Shown: piece by piece, positions 13,291 to 25,727 of the stretch | How positions within the stretch are numbered: position 1 is the stretch's first letter | Layout: every line of letters begins with the position of its first letter | Source of the DNA: Durio zibethinus | Lineage: Eukaryota > Streptophyta > Magnoliopsida > Malvales > Malvaceae | Assembly: GCF_002303985.1 (NCBI RefSeq) | Contig: NW_019168048.1 | Span: forward strand, 23,073,384-23,137,383 | Direction of reading: 5' to 3' | DNA length: 64,000 nucleotides | Translations under genes and position numbers: made by a program | The notes under the pieces: model-generated | Databases searched by the model: none | Seen by the model: the letters and a program-made list of their open reading frames with translations, nothing else | What the model was told of the DNA's origin: nothing

Positions 13291-13571
13291 GAACTAAAGT
13301 CATTTTTAAAAATTTTTGTGACGTTTGAATTTTGTTTCTATGTTGTTTAGATCTAGTTAACACAAGATACTTAGTGCAGTTGATAAGACATAATGATCAA
13401 TCATGTTATTGGCAGTGCTTGTGCAAATGTAGATGTTGAGAAAGATGCAAATGTAATGGATCAAACAATGATACAGATGCTCATTAAATGATGCAAATGT
13501 AATGCTCCAAATAATGATGTCGAAATTCCAAACTTTTATTTTAGTGACGTAATGATCAACTACTATGGTGT

Positions 13572-13990
13572 AAACACTACAGGGGTTAGGTCTTTAGTAA
13601 CTTTTTTTCAAAGTTTAGCGGCAGTTATAAACACCACTAAATGATTTACAGCGTTTGCAAAATACACCACTAAGAGTGTCGGTTATACATACGTCAGAAA
13701 AAATAACGACATTTGTATAAAATGTCGCTATTTTAATGGAATTTGTATCTGGAAAATGCTGCTAATTTAGTGACTTTTGTATTAGAAAAACCCCACTAAT
13801 ATGGTGGTGTTTATATCATAAAACACCGCTCTATTAAGCGATGTTTATTAAGACAATCGCTATTAAATTAGTAACATTTGTATCATAAAAATGCCATTAA
13901 TTTAACGACGTTCTTATCATAAGAATGCCGTTAATTTTAGCAACATTTTATGATACAAACGTTACTAAATTTAGAATTTAATGGCATTTT
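13572..13990. mobile_element. CACTA-like terminal/subterminal repeat fragment
   Basis: The block begins near a cactacagggg word (13577) and contains about ten degenerate copies, in both orientations, of a motif like atttgtatcataaaaatgcc followed by gctaatttagtgac. Arrays of short inverted and direct copies beside a CACTA terminus are typical of CACTA subterminal regions. No matching second end or transposase was found, so it is probably a fragment. A MULE subterminal region is an alternative. Confidence 0.4.
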
Positions 13991-14356
13991 AAAATACTAA
14001 TGCTAAGAAATTAAAAAATTTATTTTTTTAAAAAATTCTTTTAAAATTTATTATTTAAATACTAATGTCAATTTCAATGGTGTGCGTAGATAGTTAACTT
14101 TGTTCGAGCAGATTTTGATTAGTTATAAAGCTCTTAGAATCTAACCCGGTTCAAATCTAATGTTTTTTAATTTTGACAAGTTTTCAACATTGATTGAAGA
14201 CCAATTTAACGCAAAATGCTTTACGGTCAAATTTAGTCAAACAAAATCAAACATAGTCAAAATCGATCAAAATCAATTAATTCATATTAAACTTGGGTCA
14301 ATCTTCAAAATTCCCAACAAAATGGGGCAATAGGGTATATGATTGATATTTGTGAA

Positions 14357-14935
14357 TTTAATGCACTAAAAATCTCGATTGCACTTCGAGAATAGTAAAA
14401 TTACTGAAATACTCTTAAGGGGTATTTTTGTAATTTGACGTTCTCGAGGTTGGATTTTTGTAAAAACTTTCAGATCACATTTAAATATTATTTTATAATT
14501 TTTTATGCATCAAAAACCTTGATCGCACTCCGAAAGGTATGAAATATTCAAAATACCCGTAGGGGTAGTCTCATAATTTAACCTTTTGGAGGTCAAATTT
14601 TTGTGAAACGCTCAAGATCATGGTTTTATAGTATTTCATAATTTTTGATGTATTAAAAACCTTGATAGCACCTTGAAATGTGTAAATTACTAAAATACTT
14701 TTGATAAGTACTTTGTAATTTGACATTTTTTAGATTGATTTTTCGCGAAAACACTCTAGATCATGTTTTCATATTATTTGATGATTTTTAATGCATTAAA
14801 AACCTTAATTGCATCTTGAAAGATGTGAAATTATTAAAATTTCCTTAAAGGATAATTTTGTAATTTAACCTTCTCGAGGTGGTTTTTAACGAAAACTTTC
14901 AAATCTAATTTCATATTATTTTAGTTTTTTTTTTG
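14357..14935 (+). repeat. Four-unit 140-bp tandem array inside the first Tat LTR
   Basis: Units start near 14357, 14497, 14638 and 14780, each with a word like gcattaaaaaccttgat, then a G/A-rich aaattactaaaat, then ggtaattttgtaatttgac and tttgtgaaaac...tcatg. The period is about 142 bp. The same array occurs in the second LTR. Confidence 0.8.
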
Positions 14936-15904
14936 TTTTTTGTGCTTTAAAGCCACAAGAATGAAGAAGGGATCATGATTCTCTAAGAAAATTATATAAA
15001 GATGAAAACTTTCTAATGGATTATAAAATGGTCATTTCACATTGGTTTCAGCAACATTAAAAATGCAATCTTTGGCCATAAACCTTCTAAGCCGTGGGTT
15101 GATCTTAAGAGGCTCAATCCAAGGGTGAAAGGTGATTCCTTGTAAAATAAAAAAAGGAAAAAGATGTCCATTAAATGAAAAAAGGCATTTAAGGGCTTGT
15201 ATATATTTTGCATGAGATATTTATTCATCTTTTAGGGCTAGAAAAAGAGGAGGAAGTTGGTGGAAATTAACTAGAAAAAATAGAAAAAAAAAGAAAAAAG
15301 AAAAATTTAAGAAAAGCTTTGGAAGGTATAAATCTATCTCTACTACCATGCATTTTCATGAAAATTTCTATGTTTTTTCATGTTAGCTTTCTTTGATTTT
15401 TATAATTTTTATAATTTTTCAAAAAAGAACAACCCTCTCCATGGTTGTTTTCTTTCATAACCATAAGCTTGATCCAAAAATTCAACCATCTAATTAATAG
15501 TTTGTATTTGAAACAAAAAGGATCTAGAAATAGAAAAATTCCACCATTAAATCCCTTTTGTATCAAACGGCTAAATGTTGCTTGCATAATGTTTTCTTGC
15601 TTGTGTTTTTGATTTGTTCTTTATGTCAGCTATGTGTTTGATGAATTCTTCAATGAATAAAAATGATGGATTAGTAGACTTTTTGGTGATGTTATATTTT
15701 TTGCATATGTTTTAATTCAAAAAAAAAATGGTGGAATATGTCTTTAAATTTTTTAGAACCCTTGATGTTTGATCTTTTTTTTTTCTTCTATTTTGCATGC
15801 ATGTCTAGTTTGTAATATATTTGTAAAAATGCCTAAGTTTGTAGTATGTTTCTTTTCATACATATTCCATGCATTAGAGTTTGCATTTTTATCAATGGCA
15901 TTTT

Positions 15905-16275
15905 GATAATTATGTTCTATGCAAACCCTAAACCCCAAACCACCATACAAGATGTCAAACCACCATGCAAACCCTAAATCTTTAAACCACGATACAAACC
16001 TTAAACCCTAAACCCTAAACCTTAAATTTAAACCTTAAATCTTAAACCCTAAAACCAAATCCCAAACCTTAACCCTAAACCCAAACTCTTAAATTAAACC
16101 CTAAAACCAAATCAAACCCCAAACTTTAAACCTAAACCCTAAACCCCAACCTAAAACCTAAACCCTAATTTAAACCCTAAACTCATTCCCTAACCTCAAA
16201 CATCAAAACATAAACCCTAAGCTAAACCCTAAACTAACTCCAAATCCTAAACCAACCCCTAAACCCTAAAACCAC
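15905..16275 (+). repeat. Degenerate telomere-like CCCTAAA tract in the first Tat LTR
   Basis: About 370 bp made largely of aaccctaaaccctaaacc variants (aaaccttaaa, aaaccccaaa, ctaaaacc). The plant telomere unit is CCCTAAA on this strand. The units are degenerate and no tract is long and perfect. Confidence 0.85.
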
Positions 16276-16747
16276 TTGATCCCATTCATGTTTCATATTA
16301 TTTTGTTGTCACATGCATTCTTTAATTGTCATGCATTCATAATTTATCATTCATGTTTAATTATCATGCATTTATCATATGTTGTTATTATGTTCATGCA
16401 TACATGCATTGGTTTTATAAATAAGGTTTTCCAAAGGAAAGTATTTTAAAATAAGATAATATTTCAAGTAAACATAATCTTTGAGAATCTAGCTTAAATA
16501 AGGAGACTCTTAACGATAATTATTTATATAAGATATTATCTCAGTTTTGTGGGACAATTTGAAAATTCTTAAGTTAGATATATTTTTGAAGCTCTACTTA
16601 GCTAAATATAAAATGGTAGAAAAAGTGTGTTAATACTTAGACATTTTCATCTTGATCCAAAAGTAAATTGTTTTGGCTTTAAAAAAAAAAGAAAAACTAA
16701 AAATGATTTCTTTAAAAAAAATTCAATTTTTGAAATAAACAAAGGAA

Positions 16748-19700
16748 CACTATAAGAAAATTGCTATATATTGACGTTCATAAAATCGTCAATAAAACCT
16801 AATAATCCATTGGTGTAGGTAAAAAAAACCCTACACTAACAATCAAAATGTCTATTCCGATGAATTTTTAACTATCAGTATATCTTTTGTTAGTATAAAG
16901 CTATACTGACAAATTTTTAATAGTTAAAATAGGTAATAAAGTTATACCAACAATTTAAATCTGTCAATAATTATATAATCATTGGTATAACATCCATTAT
17001 ACGTTTTTAGCTTTTTTGCCTATACTAACAGTTCGTTTGATATTATATCTTTTACCAATGATTAGTACCTTCGGCATAATCCTATGCATTTCTATCTATA
17101 CTGACAATCGGTTCATTGCTATATTTTTTCTGACAATCAATGCTAATTGGTATAATCTCAAATATTTTAAACAATAAATCCATCAATAAAGATGATTTAA
17201 GTGTGCGAGAAATATTATTTTTGAATTTTAATTCTAATTACTAATATTAATTTATTTATAATAATAATTTGGTACAATTTCATATAAAGTACAAATATTA
17301 TAATACTAGATATTTACTAACATTAGGATTAAAAAATACAAACACATTATTTTATAATTCACAAACTAAGAATAAAATCAATAATTAAAATCATTTTACT
17401 AATAAGTCGAGATAAAAACAAACGTCATTGAATGTCTACAAACTTGATGCTTAAAGCAAAAAAAATGTAAAAGGTAAATGATCCCATCATAAATTTCTCT
17501 AAAACAACATTTGCATAAAAAAAAAAAAAAACATAACACAATTAGATAATTAAGTTAAAAGAAAAAAACTAAAATAATTTTAAAAATAATTTGTATGAAA
17601 TAATTAATACCAAAAGATTATCGCCAACTATGAAGAATAATACTAGATTTATATAAGCAAGAAATTAAGTAATTTGGTACTATAATACATTCAATTGCTG
17701 TCAAGAAGTAAACCAAAAGAAGAAAGGAAGATTCCATATCCAAGAAATAGATGAGAAGACTTGTCATGCCACGTTTTTGTGCAAAGCAACTCGGGTATAT
17801 TAGAAATATTTCCTATTTTCATTTTTTTAATACAAGAGAGATGTCACATAAATTCTACATATCTCACAGTCTACGTAGGACAAGCAAACAAGTGGATTTC
17901 TAGCTCTAAAGCAAGCTAGAAAGAGAGTGCTTTCGTGAGTAGCAAAGTACAAGGAGAAAAAGAAGCATTCCTCCTCTAATGTTCCTTAACTATTCAAACC
18001 ATAGTTTCATTATAGCTATCTTATTTGATATAACAAAATTTGTAATATATAACAAGGTAAAAGCACTAAAATTGTCACAACCGGTTGCAACAATCTAACA
18101 AGAATCTAGAATGATCTTAGGTTTCAAAAACAGTAGAATATGGCCATTTGAAAGAGAAATAAGTTCTACCACTTTAGAGGAAAAATCGAACCAATATATA
18201 TTCCTTATACAACAAAGACACTCATGCATGCTTCTTTTGCTTTTGTTTCTTCTCGTCACATTTCATTTATTCAAGACCTATTTTCTCCATAGAAGGCGAA
18301 TTAAACGATATAGAACTACAAAATATGTTTTACTTACAATTACTAAAGCCAAAGAGAAGAAACAATTATAAGTCATTGCATTAAAAAATAGTGAAACATA
18401 CATGTCAAGAAGCTAGTTTGTTGATCGGTGCTCTACCTCAAGGTGGTAAGTAGCATGATGAGAACTGCAATATCAACTCTGTCACGACATTCAAATTCAG
18501 ATCTTCAGTTCCATAGTCGAGATATACATCTTGGTCTTAGAAATTAGAGGGCAACAAGGAAAATTGCATACCAAAGAGAAATTTGGCAAGTGGTATATAC
18601 TCAAATCAGAGCTATCCAACAAAATACTCTCAAAACAGAGTCAGAGCAACAACAACCCATATTTTAAAAAAATTCCAGAATTCAAGAAGGCAATCCATCA
18701 CTTCTCATTATAGATAGATCACCCACTTGCAGTTTAATCCATGATCCACGGGTTAGAATGCTATAATATTATTAGGATAGGAAAAACATAATTCCAAGTA
18801 ACCATTATATCAAAATAGCCATGATCCAAATCTGGTCTTTTCATCAACACAGTTTTAGCAAATTTGTTTTTCCTAATCTAATTTTATGAATTTCAAGCAT
18901 CAGACTATAACAAATGTTATCTCGAAGTCATTTTCAATCATTAACAGATCCAAATCTGGCTTTTTCATCAACATAGTTTTAGCAACTTTGTTATTGCTAA
19001 TCTAATTTTATGAATTTCAAGCATCAGACTATAACAAATGATATCTCAAAGGCATTTTCAATCATTAACAAAATATAAAACTATCAATGAAACAAAAAAA
19101 TTCGAAAAATAAGGAAAAAACCAATCCTATGGTAGGCAACCATGTTTGGAAAATAAGCCCATTTCTAAGCATCTTTTTTTTTTTTTTGCCATTTTTACCA
19201 CCTGCATCCGCCGCCACTCTAACAATGGACAAAAGGACACCAAAAATTTACATTTAAAGAATCCCGAACAAACGCTATAGAGAGAGAAATTTATAAAGAT
19301 TGAGAAGTAAGAAGCAAAAAAAAAAAAAAAATCGCATTAGGAATGAAAATATAAATTAATATTTGGAAAATAGAATCAATTAAGAAGAAACACGTACCTT
19401 AATATGAATAAAAAGAGAAAAAAACTAAAAGATAAGCTTCCATGCGTTAGTGGCTTTGTGACATTTTGGATGGGATGCTAAGTCTTTATGATGATTTCAA
19501 GGTGGTGGTTAACTTCTAAATAGGTAGGTGGAGATGGGTATATAGAATAAAAGTTGACCATTTTGAAGAACACCTAAGCATTAATGCATTAGCTGCTACA
19601 AAATTTGATTTTTAATAGATCAATGTTTTGGGTCTCGCAATATTTTAGATAGAGAGAAACAGAGTAATTTTTTGTAACAGGTTTTTCTTTTCTTTTTATT

Positions 19701-20124
19701 TGGGGAAAAATAAAGTTCAAAACTTTTGATGAGGAAAAAAAAAATTGCGAACAAGAAAACCAATCCGCCAAAAATTTTTATACTAGACAAATGACTACAA
19801 CATCTATTTATTCCAACGGCTTTTGATATCCATCAGTATATTATGCCTTATAATGACGGTTTGATATAGCCATGAGCATATCTTTAAGGACATTCTCATG
19901 GATTACTATTTCTGATAGTATAAATACCTTTTACTAATAATTTTGACTGTTAGTATTTATAATTACATAAAATAATTTATTTATATTGATGGTTGAATAA
20001 ATTATCGATATGTGTATTATATATTCTAACAGTATCAAAAATTATCAGTATAGTTTATTTTTATTGACGCAATTTGATTATCAATATAATCAAATATCAA
20101 TATATAAAAAATTTTTTTATAGTG
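16748..20124. mobile_element. Non-autonomous CACTA (En/Spm-type) transposon inserted in the Tat LTR
   Basis: The left end is CACTATAAGAAAATT (16748). The right end reads ATTTTTTTATAGTG (to 20124), i.e. CACTATAAAAAAAT on the other strand, matching 13 of the first 14 bases. Flanking triplets are gaa and aaa, a 2/3 match to the expected 3-bp target duplication. Within about 400 bp of each end are many copies, in opposite sense at the two ends, of a word like tatactgacaattttt/aaattattgatagta, as expected for CACTA subterminal transposase-binding repeats. The 3.4-kb body has no recognisable TNP2-type transposase frame. LTR homology is continuous on both sides, which confirms an insertion. Confidence 0.85.
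18823..19070. repeat. 124-bp tandem duplication inside the CACTA element
   Basis: Two adjacent 124-bp copies (18823-18946 and 18947-19070) both start gatccaaatctgg and end aatcattaaca. They differ at only about a dozen positions. No reading frame is shared. Confidence 0.92.
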
Positions 20125-20480
20125 AAATAAATTTTTAAACATTAAAAATAGGACCAATTTCATCAATATCTAAAGATAACATGTAATTAATTGATACCAT
20201 CTTCGACGGACGCTAGGGAGATACTAATCTTTTCACATACGTAATTAACTTTCGAACCCAATTTTATTTTCGTAAGCATAAAGTATTCTTTTATAAAATT
20301 TTAAATCCGTTTTAAATGTTTTATTAAAAAAATAATTTTTTTTGTGACTAATCGCACTTTAAAAAAGATTGGTGATGATTCATTGTTTTGATTGTTATTG
20401 AAAGTACTTTTTAGCTTTATTCATTTGTTTATTCTCCAAGTTCAACGGTTGGGTTCTCGGGCCTATACGTCGCGATAGCT

Positions 20481-20498
20481 TGGCGATTCTAATGGGGA
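20481..20498 (+). promoter_or_regulatory. Primer binding site of the first Tat-like unit
   Basis: TGGCGATTCTAATGGGGA lies four bases after the LTR end. It resembles the TGGCGACTCCxCTGGGGA site of Tat/Ogre retrotransposons (tRNA-Arg type, from memory), with three mismatches. Confidence 0.7.
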
Positions 20499-22080
20499 AA
20501 CATTTTTTAGAAAGTCAAGCTAAATGTTGATTGCATGTTATTTTAAATGTTGGTTTAATGGTCTTAATTAGTGTTTAATCTTAGTTTTTTTATTTTAATT
20601 TTCATGTTTTCTTAAAAAGTGGAAAAATTGAAAAAAAAATAAAATAGTTGTGCTCTAGTGAGGTGTAAACCTTTGCAATAACTAGTGAAACACTCTTACT
20701 CAGATTGAACTCTTTCAGTTCGAAGCCTGTAATGGGTTAGGATCACGATACCTCATTAATCTATGATAGATGATGATATAAGGAACAATTTGAGAATCTT
20801 TAAACATGTCAATTTCCAGCTAACATATAGTGAACTTTAGAAAACTAGCCTTAGGTAGAGCCCTACTGACCTTTTTTGTAAAAGTGACCCAACATAGGAC
20901 ACGTGAAGAAAACTTTGATACAATTTAAATTTAAAGGTAAGAATGGTGTGAATACGACTAAAATTTTTAAAAAAAGAATAATAATAAAAAAAACATTCTT
21001 TCCAAAATATTCTTTTGACGTACAATTTGATTTGCTTAATAGTTGTCCAAAATGTGTATCTTTAAGAGATGTTTTAAAATATATATATATATATATGTAT
21101 GTTTTTGCTATACAACAAAACAAAAAAAAAAAAAAGGAAGGAAAAAGTAAAGAAAAAGTGACAACAAAAATAAAGTTTTTCCAAAAAAAATAAGAAAAGA
21201 GAAGGAAAGTTTTTCTTAAATTCTTTGTTTATTGGTTAAATAAAAAAAGGAAATGAAAAAAAAAAAAACCTTTGAATCCTAGTAATTCTGTGTGGAATTA
21301 AAAAAATGTGTTCTTGAATTTTTCCTTTTCTAGAAAAAGAAAAAAAAAAGAGAATCAATGTTGTTTTATTGTTTACATTTCATGTGATCCTGTTTACATA
21401 CATGCTCATGTTTTTGGAGTTGGAAATAATAAATATAGTACATGCACTCCATTTCATGCACATATTAATAGATAATACATGCATTGCATTTCATGCACAT
21501 ATTAATATATAGTTTATGCATTCCATTTTATGCACATTTTAATAAATAGTACATGCATTCCATCTCATGCACATCTTAATAGCAGTGTCAACTTTATTAG
21601 GTTTGTATAACATAAGCATTACATTTCATGTAAACATATCTTATGCATATAACATGTCAATGCATTTTATTAAGTATGTGGCATCAGTCCTAGGTATGCA
21701 TCTCATTACTCATGAAGTATGTCATTAAATTTCATGCATAAGGATCCATGAATGGTAAGATGTTATAAAGCATGCATTGTACAAATTGCATTTCATAAGA
21801 ACATATCCTACCACCCCTCAATAGGAAATTGCATTTCTTGCATACATATTTATAGGTGATGTATTTTTTTTTTTTTATCATTTTGGTTCTTGTACATATG
21901 AAAATCCATTGTCTTATGCATATTTGCATTTCATGACATTCTCTAGCATCATTGTCATATTCATGCATTCATAAAAATGTTCTATGTGTCACACAAGTTA
22001 AAAATTGTTATGTGACATTCATTTAGTAAGAATAATAGCATAGATTTTTTCTCTAAACCCCTAAAATTGAGTATCTTTTT
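20499..22080 (+). mobile_element. Untranslated leader of the first Tat-like unit
   Basis: This is collinear with 26779-28480: the words actagtgaaacactctt, gatgatataaggaacaattt and tagtgaactttag occur in the same order. It is also matched in reverse at about 37690-37960 in the - strand element. T/A-rich spacers and A-runs follow. No gene is supported; frames at 20903-21193 are lysine-rich products of A-runs. Confidence 0.7.
21425..21660 (+). repeat. CATGCATT-rich tandem repeat in the Tat leader
   Basis: About six units of roughly 37-40 bp, each like tacatgcattccatttcatg followed by cacattttaataga. The related tract in the second leader is at about 27905-28150. Confidence 0.75.
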
Positions 22081-22674
22081 AATGGACATTAGAAAAGCAA
22101 AAATGAGAAAACAATTAGAGGCAATAATTAGTGCATTAGAATTGAATCAAGAGGAATTTAGGCATGAGCTTCGAGAGATAAAATGACAGATCACCTAGTT
22201 GATAAAAATGGTTAAAGGTTGCGATAGGGTTAAGTTTGTTTCTTAAGGGCCTTTATCAACTTCAATTCGATCAAATCAAGATCAATTGGTCCTTGCTAGG
22301 GTTAATATCCCTCAAAAAGATCCTGATGCACTTGGTGTTTCAGATAAAGATCAGAGTCTAAATAACTTTAAGAAAGGAATGAATGAATTGGCTACACAAA
22401 TGATTGAGCTTGAAAGTTTGATTTTTAAGACAAAGTCACTAGGATTCATACAACCCTCCCCAACTACCCTAAATCTAAACCTGCACTTAAACTCTTCTCC
22501 TAGTGTCTATTTTCAACCTCATTTTCAGATGTCTGGGATTAGATCTCAAACTTTGTACAACCTTCGAATGTTCCACACTTGAATCCATATTCTCAACCAC
22601 CTACTTGGCCTTACATTCCACAACCACTTGTTCAGCCTACAATTACCTGACCACCCATTTAGCTAAAGTCCTAA
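22080..22674 (+). pseudogene. Tat-like gag remnant (N-terminal/linker part)
   Basis: An interrupted frame contains phrases such as NIPQKDPDALGVSDKDQS and NELATQMIELESL, between the leader and the zinc-knuckle-like duplication. It is in the position of gag in the related units. No intact capsid domain is visible and stops interrupt it. The gag assignment rests mainly on position and on the downstream PYPKWY motif. Confidence 0.45.
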
Positions 22675-23538
22675 GTTCCTGCCTCTGCACCTCTTAATTA
22701 ATCCTTTAAACCAAAGAAAAGAAATGGTAAAAATTAATTTGACCATATTCTTAGGACATGTACTAACTCGGTAAAGGCCCACCTTATTGCTCTTATCCTT
22801 ATAGAACCTCTTAAACCCTTATATCCCAAGTGGTATACTGCTAATACTCACTATGATTATCATTATGGTAATGTGAGACATTTTATAGAGAATTGTACAA
22901 CCTTAAAATACAAAGTGAAAAGATTGATGCAAGCTGAGTTATTGAATTTTAACACCCCAGCAAAGTCGAATGTTGGTGGCAACCCATAGTTAATCATACT
23001 GAGGGTACAACAAATGCAGTAGAGAGGAGAAAAAGGATCAAAAAATGGGTAAAAGAGCTGAAGACCCCTCTAGAGAAGGTGTATGATGACTTGATCAAAA
23101 CTGACTTAGTTCCTGGTTCTACACCTCTTGGTTAATCCCTCAAACGAAAAAAAAAAAAATTTAAAACTCAACTTGACCCTATTCCTATAACATGTACTAA
23201 CTTGTACCCTACTTGATAAAAGCTTACCTTATTGCTCTTATCCTTACAAAACTTTTTAAACCTCCATATCCCAAGTGGTATAATGCTAATACTCACTATG
23301 ATTATCACTATGGTAATGCGAGACACTCCATAGAGAATTGTACAGTCTTAAACTTGAAAGTTGAGTTATTGAATTTTGACACCCCAACAAAGTCGAACGT
23401 TGGTGGCAATCCATAGTCGATCATGCTAGGGGTACAACAAATGCAATAGAGAAGGAGAAAGAGATCAAAAAGTGGGTAAAAGAGGTAAAAACCATTTTAG
23501 AAAAGGTGTATGACTACCTAATCAAAATTGATATTATA
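22675..23538 (+). pseudogene. Tandemly duplicated gag C-terminal segment (434-bp unit, two copies)
   Basis: Copies at 22675-23108 and 23109-23538 each encode the Tat gag signature PYPKWYNANTHYDYHYGN followed by an ENC motif (copy 1 reads LYPKWYTANTHYDYHYGN). In functional relatives the segment is CxYHxxxxGHSxENC, a zinc-binding-like set. Here the first Cys is Tyr and the Gly before His is Arg in both copies, so that set is lost. Each copy ends with a KVYDDLIKTD-like phrase and is broken by stops. The second copy runs directly into the next LTR. Confidence 0.75.
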
Positions 23539-23797
23539 AAAACCTAATTTTGTCTGGGTAAAATTCGATCATATGTGAAGATCTTAAAATTCAACCCAGT
23601 TTAAATCCAATATTGCTTTAATTTTGGTAAGTTTTTAAAATCAAAATTGGGACTAATTTTACCTAAACACCTTAAGGTCAAACCTGATCAAATAAAGTTA
23701 AAATTGGTCAAAATCAATCAAAATAGATGAAATTTAGGTCAACTTTCAAAATTCGCAACCAATTGGAATCAATGTTTTTTTAAATTGAAATTTGTGA

Positions 23798-24390
23798 TTT
23801 AAAAAAAACATTAAAAATTCTAATTGCACTTCGAACTATAAAAAATTACTAAAATGGCTTTAGGGTTATTTTTATAATTTAACCTTATTGGAGTTAAATT
23901 TTTGTGAAAATGTTTAGATCATAATTGAATTTTTTTTAATGATTTTTATTGCATTAAAAACCCTATCACACATTAAGAGATGTGAAATTATAAAAATATC
24001 CATTGAGAGTATTTTCATAATTTGATCGTCTTGAAGTCAAAATTTCGTAAAAAACTCTAGATCATGATTTGATATTATTTAATGATTTTTAAAATTTAAA
24101 AAACTATGATTATACCTTAAAAGCTATGAAATTACTAAACTACCCCTTAAGGGTAATTTTGTAATTTGACATTCTCAAGACGTTTGTTGCAAAATATTTC
24201 AGATCATGTTTTTATAATATTTAATGATTTTTGATGTATTAAAAACCTTGGCAGCACCTCAAAAAGTGTAAAATTACTAAAATACCCTTTAAAGGTAATT
24301 TTGTAATTTTACTTTTTTGAGGTCAGATTTTTATGAAAATTTTTATATCTTAATTTCATTTTTTTAAAAGTATTTTTGGTATTTTAAAAT
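23798..24390 (+). repeat. Four-unit 140-bp tandem array in the second Tat LTR
   Basis: Same unit and copy number as at 14357-14935. Each unit has gcattaaaaaccct or tgtattaaaaacctt, then aaattactaaaat, then ggtaattttgtaattt. The array therefore pre-dates the split of the two LTRs. Confidence 0.8.
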
Positions 24391-25727
24391 CATAAAAATG
24401 AAGAAGCGAACATTGTTTTCTAAGAAAATGGCATCGAAATCGAAAACTTTGTAATAAGGGTTTTTTCACTTGGCTTTAATAGCATTAAAAATCCCATCTT
24501 TGGCAATGTGCATTTTGGACTATAGGATGACTTTGGGAAGCTTGATTCAATGGTGAAAGCTTGCTACTTACAAAGAAAACAATGGAGCAACTTGGACCAT
24601 TGGATGCATTTATGATCTAAGAGTTAAGATTTAATTATGGGGGGATGTTTCCATCTTCTTCTTAGGTGGGAATTAAAGTGGAAGAACAGAGGATAAAGGG
24701 TTGAAAAAATGCAAAAAAAAAAGAGAAAAAAAGTGAAAAAAGAGAAAAAAGAATCTTTGAAGTTTGCTAGCTTGGACGTATAATTTTACTACTTAATTTC
24801 TTGAATTTTTCATTACATTTTCATAACATTTTTACATCAGTTCTTCATTCATTTTTTTGTTTTTCTTTTAAGAAATTTATAGTGTTTTTTATTCAAAGCT
24901 TGGACTAAATTTCATCCAATTAGTTCATAATTTGGATTGAAGCTAGAAAGTTAAGTAACAAAAAACACTAATCCACCTTTTGTGGCTTTTAAAGGTTCGG
25001 GCAACTTTCTCCATGGCTAAACCTCCTTTGGTCTTTCATTCATTCTTTCTTGCTTTTAAATGTTGCATATCATGATTAAATTGTAAGTTCATTTGTTATT
25101 TGCATAATTTTAGCTATTTTTTATATAGGTATGTTGTTTGGCTTTGAATGTTTGGTCCTATGATATCCTTTTCATTTTCGTTCATTACATGTTTGATAAA
25201 AATTTTCTCATGATGTAAATATCTTTAAATGATTAATATTGGTGATGATTGATTCATGAGTTGCCTTAGTAAATGATTGTATGATTTGGGAATAGCCAAG
25301 GAACTATTTGGTTAAGCCATTCCTATGCTTGGTTGAAGCTTCCAACCTTGTTCATAGCCAAATGATGTTTGTTTCATATGTGTTTGATTGTGTTTTTAGT
25401 TGGTTTATCAAGTTTTCAATGTGTTTGATTTAATTTCTATACAAAAGAATTAGTTTAGTAGGTTGTTTTGTTGATTTTTTGTGGTTGTTTAGTTAATTTA
25501 CAAGGAAGAACAATGGTGGAACATGTTTTCAAAGTTTGAAAAAATTTTGTATTTGATTCATTTTTCACATGTTTGCATATACACATCCTGTTTGTAATGT
25601 AGTTTTGTAAATGCATAGATTTGTAATTAGTTTGTTCTCTTGTCATACACATGTCATATGCATAAGATATTTACATTTTTACTAGTAGTATTGTTGCAAT
25701 TTGTTTTTTGTCACATGCATGATTTGA

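Larger units (their letters stand above)
14082..20477 (+). mobile_element. Tat-like Ty3/Gypsy LTR, first copy, split by a CACTA insertion
   Basis: The start resembles TGTAGATA..TTTTGTTCG, and the end lies just before a primer-binding site at 20481. Removing the CACTA element (16748-20124) leaves about 3.0 kb, collinear with the LTR at 23533-26757. Shared blocks in order are a ccggttcaaatctaatg-type start, a four-unit 140-bp array, a CCCTAAA tract, an atctcaagtaaa/aagatattatctcag block, and the end motif cgtaat.aactttcgaaccc. That end motif recurs in all LTRs here, including the - strand element, and recalls Tat/Ogre LTRs. There is no coding capacity. Confidence 0.8.

Noticed and set aside
15905..16275. 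Possible chromosome end or fusion point from CCCTAAA repeats
   Set aside because: The tract is degenerate and also present at the same place in the second LTR, so it belongs to the retrotransposon.
18111..18371. Open frame inside the CACTA element
   Set aside because: 86 codons with no transposase motif; too short and isolated to call a gene.
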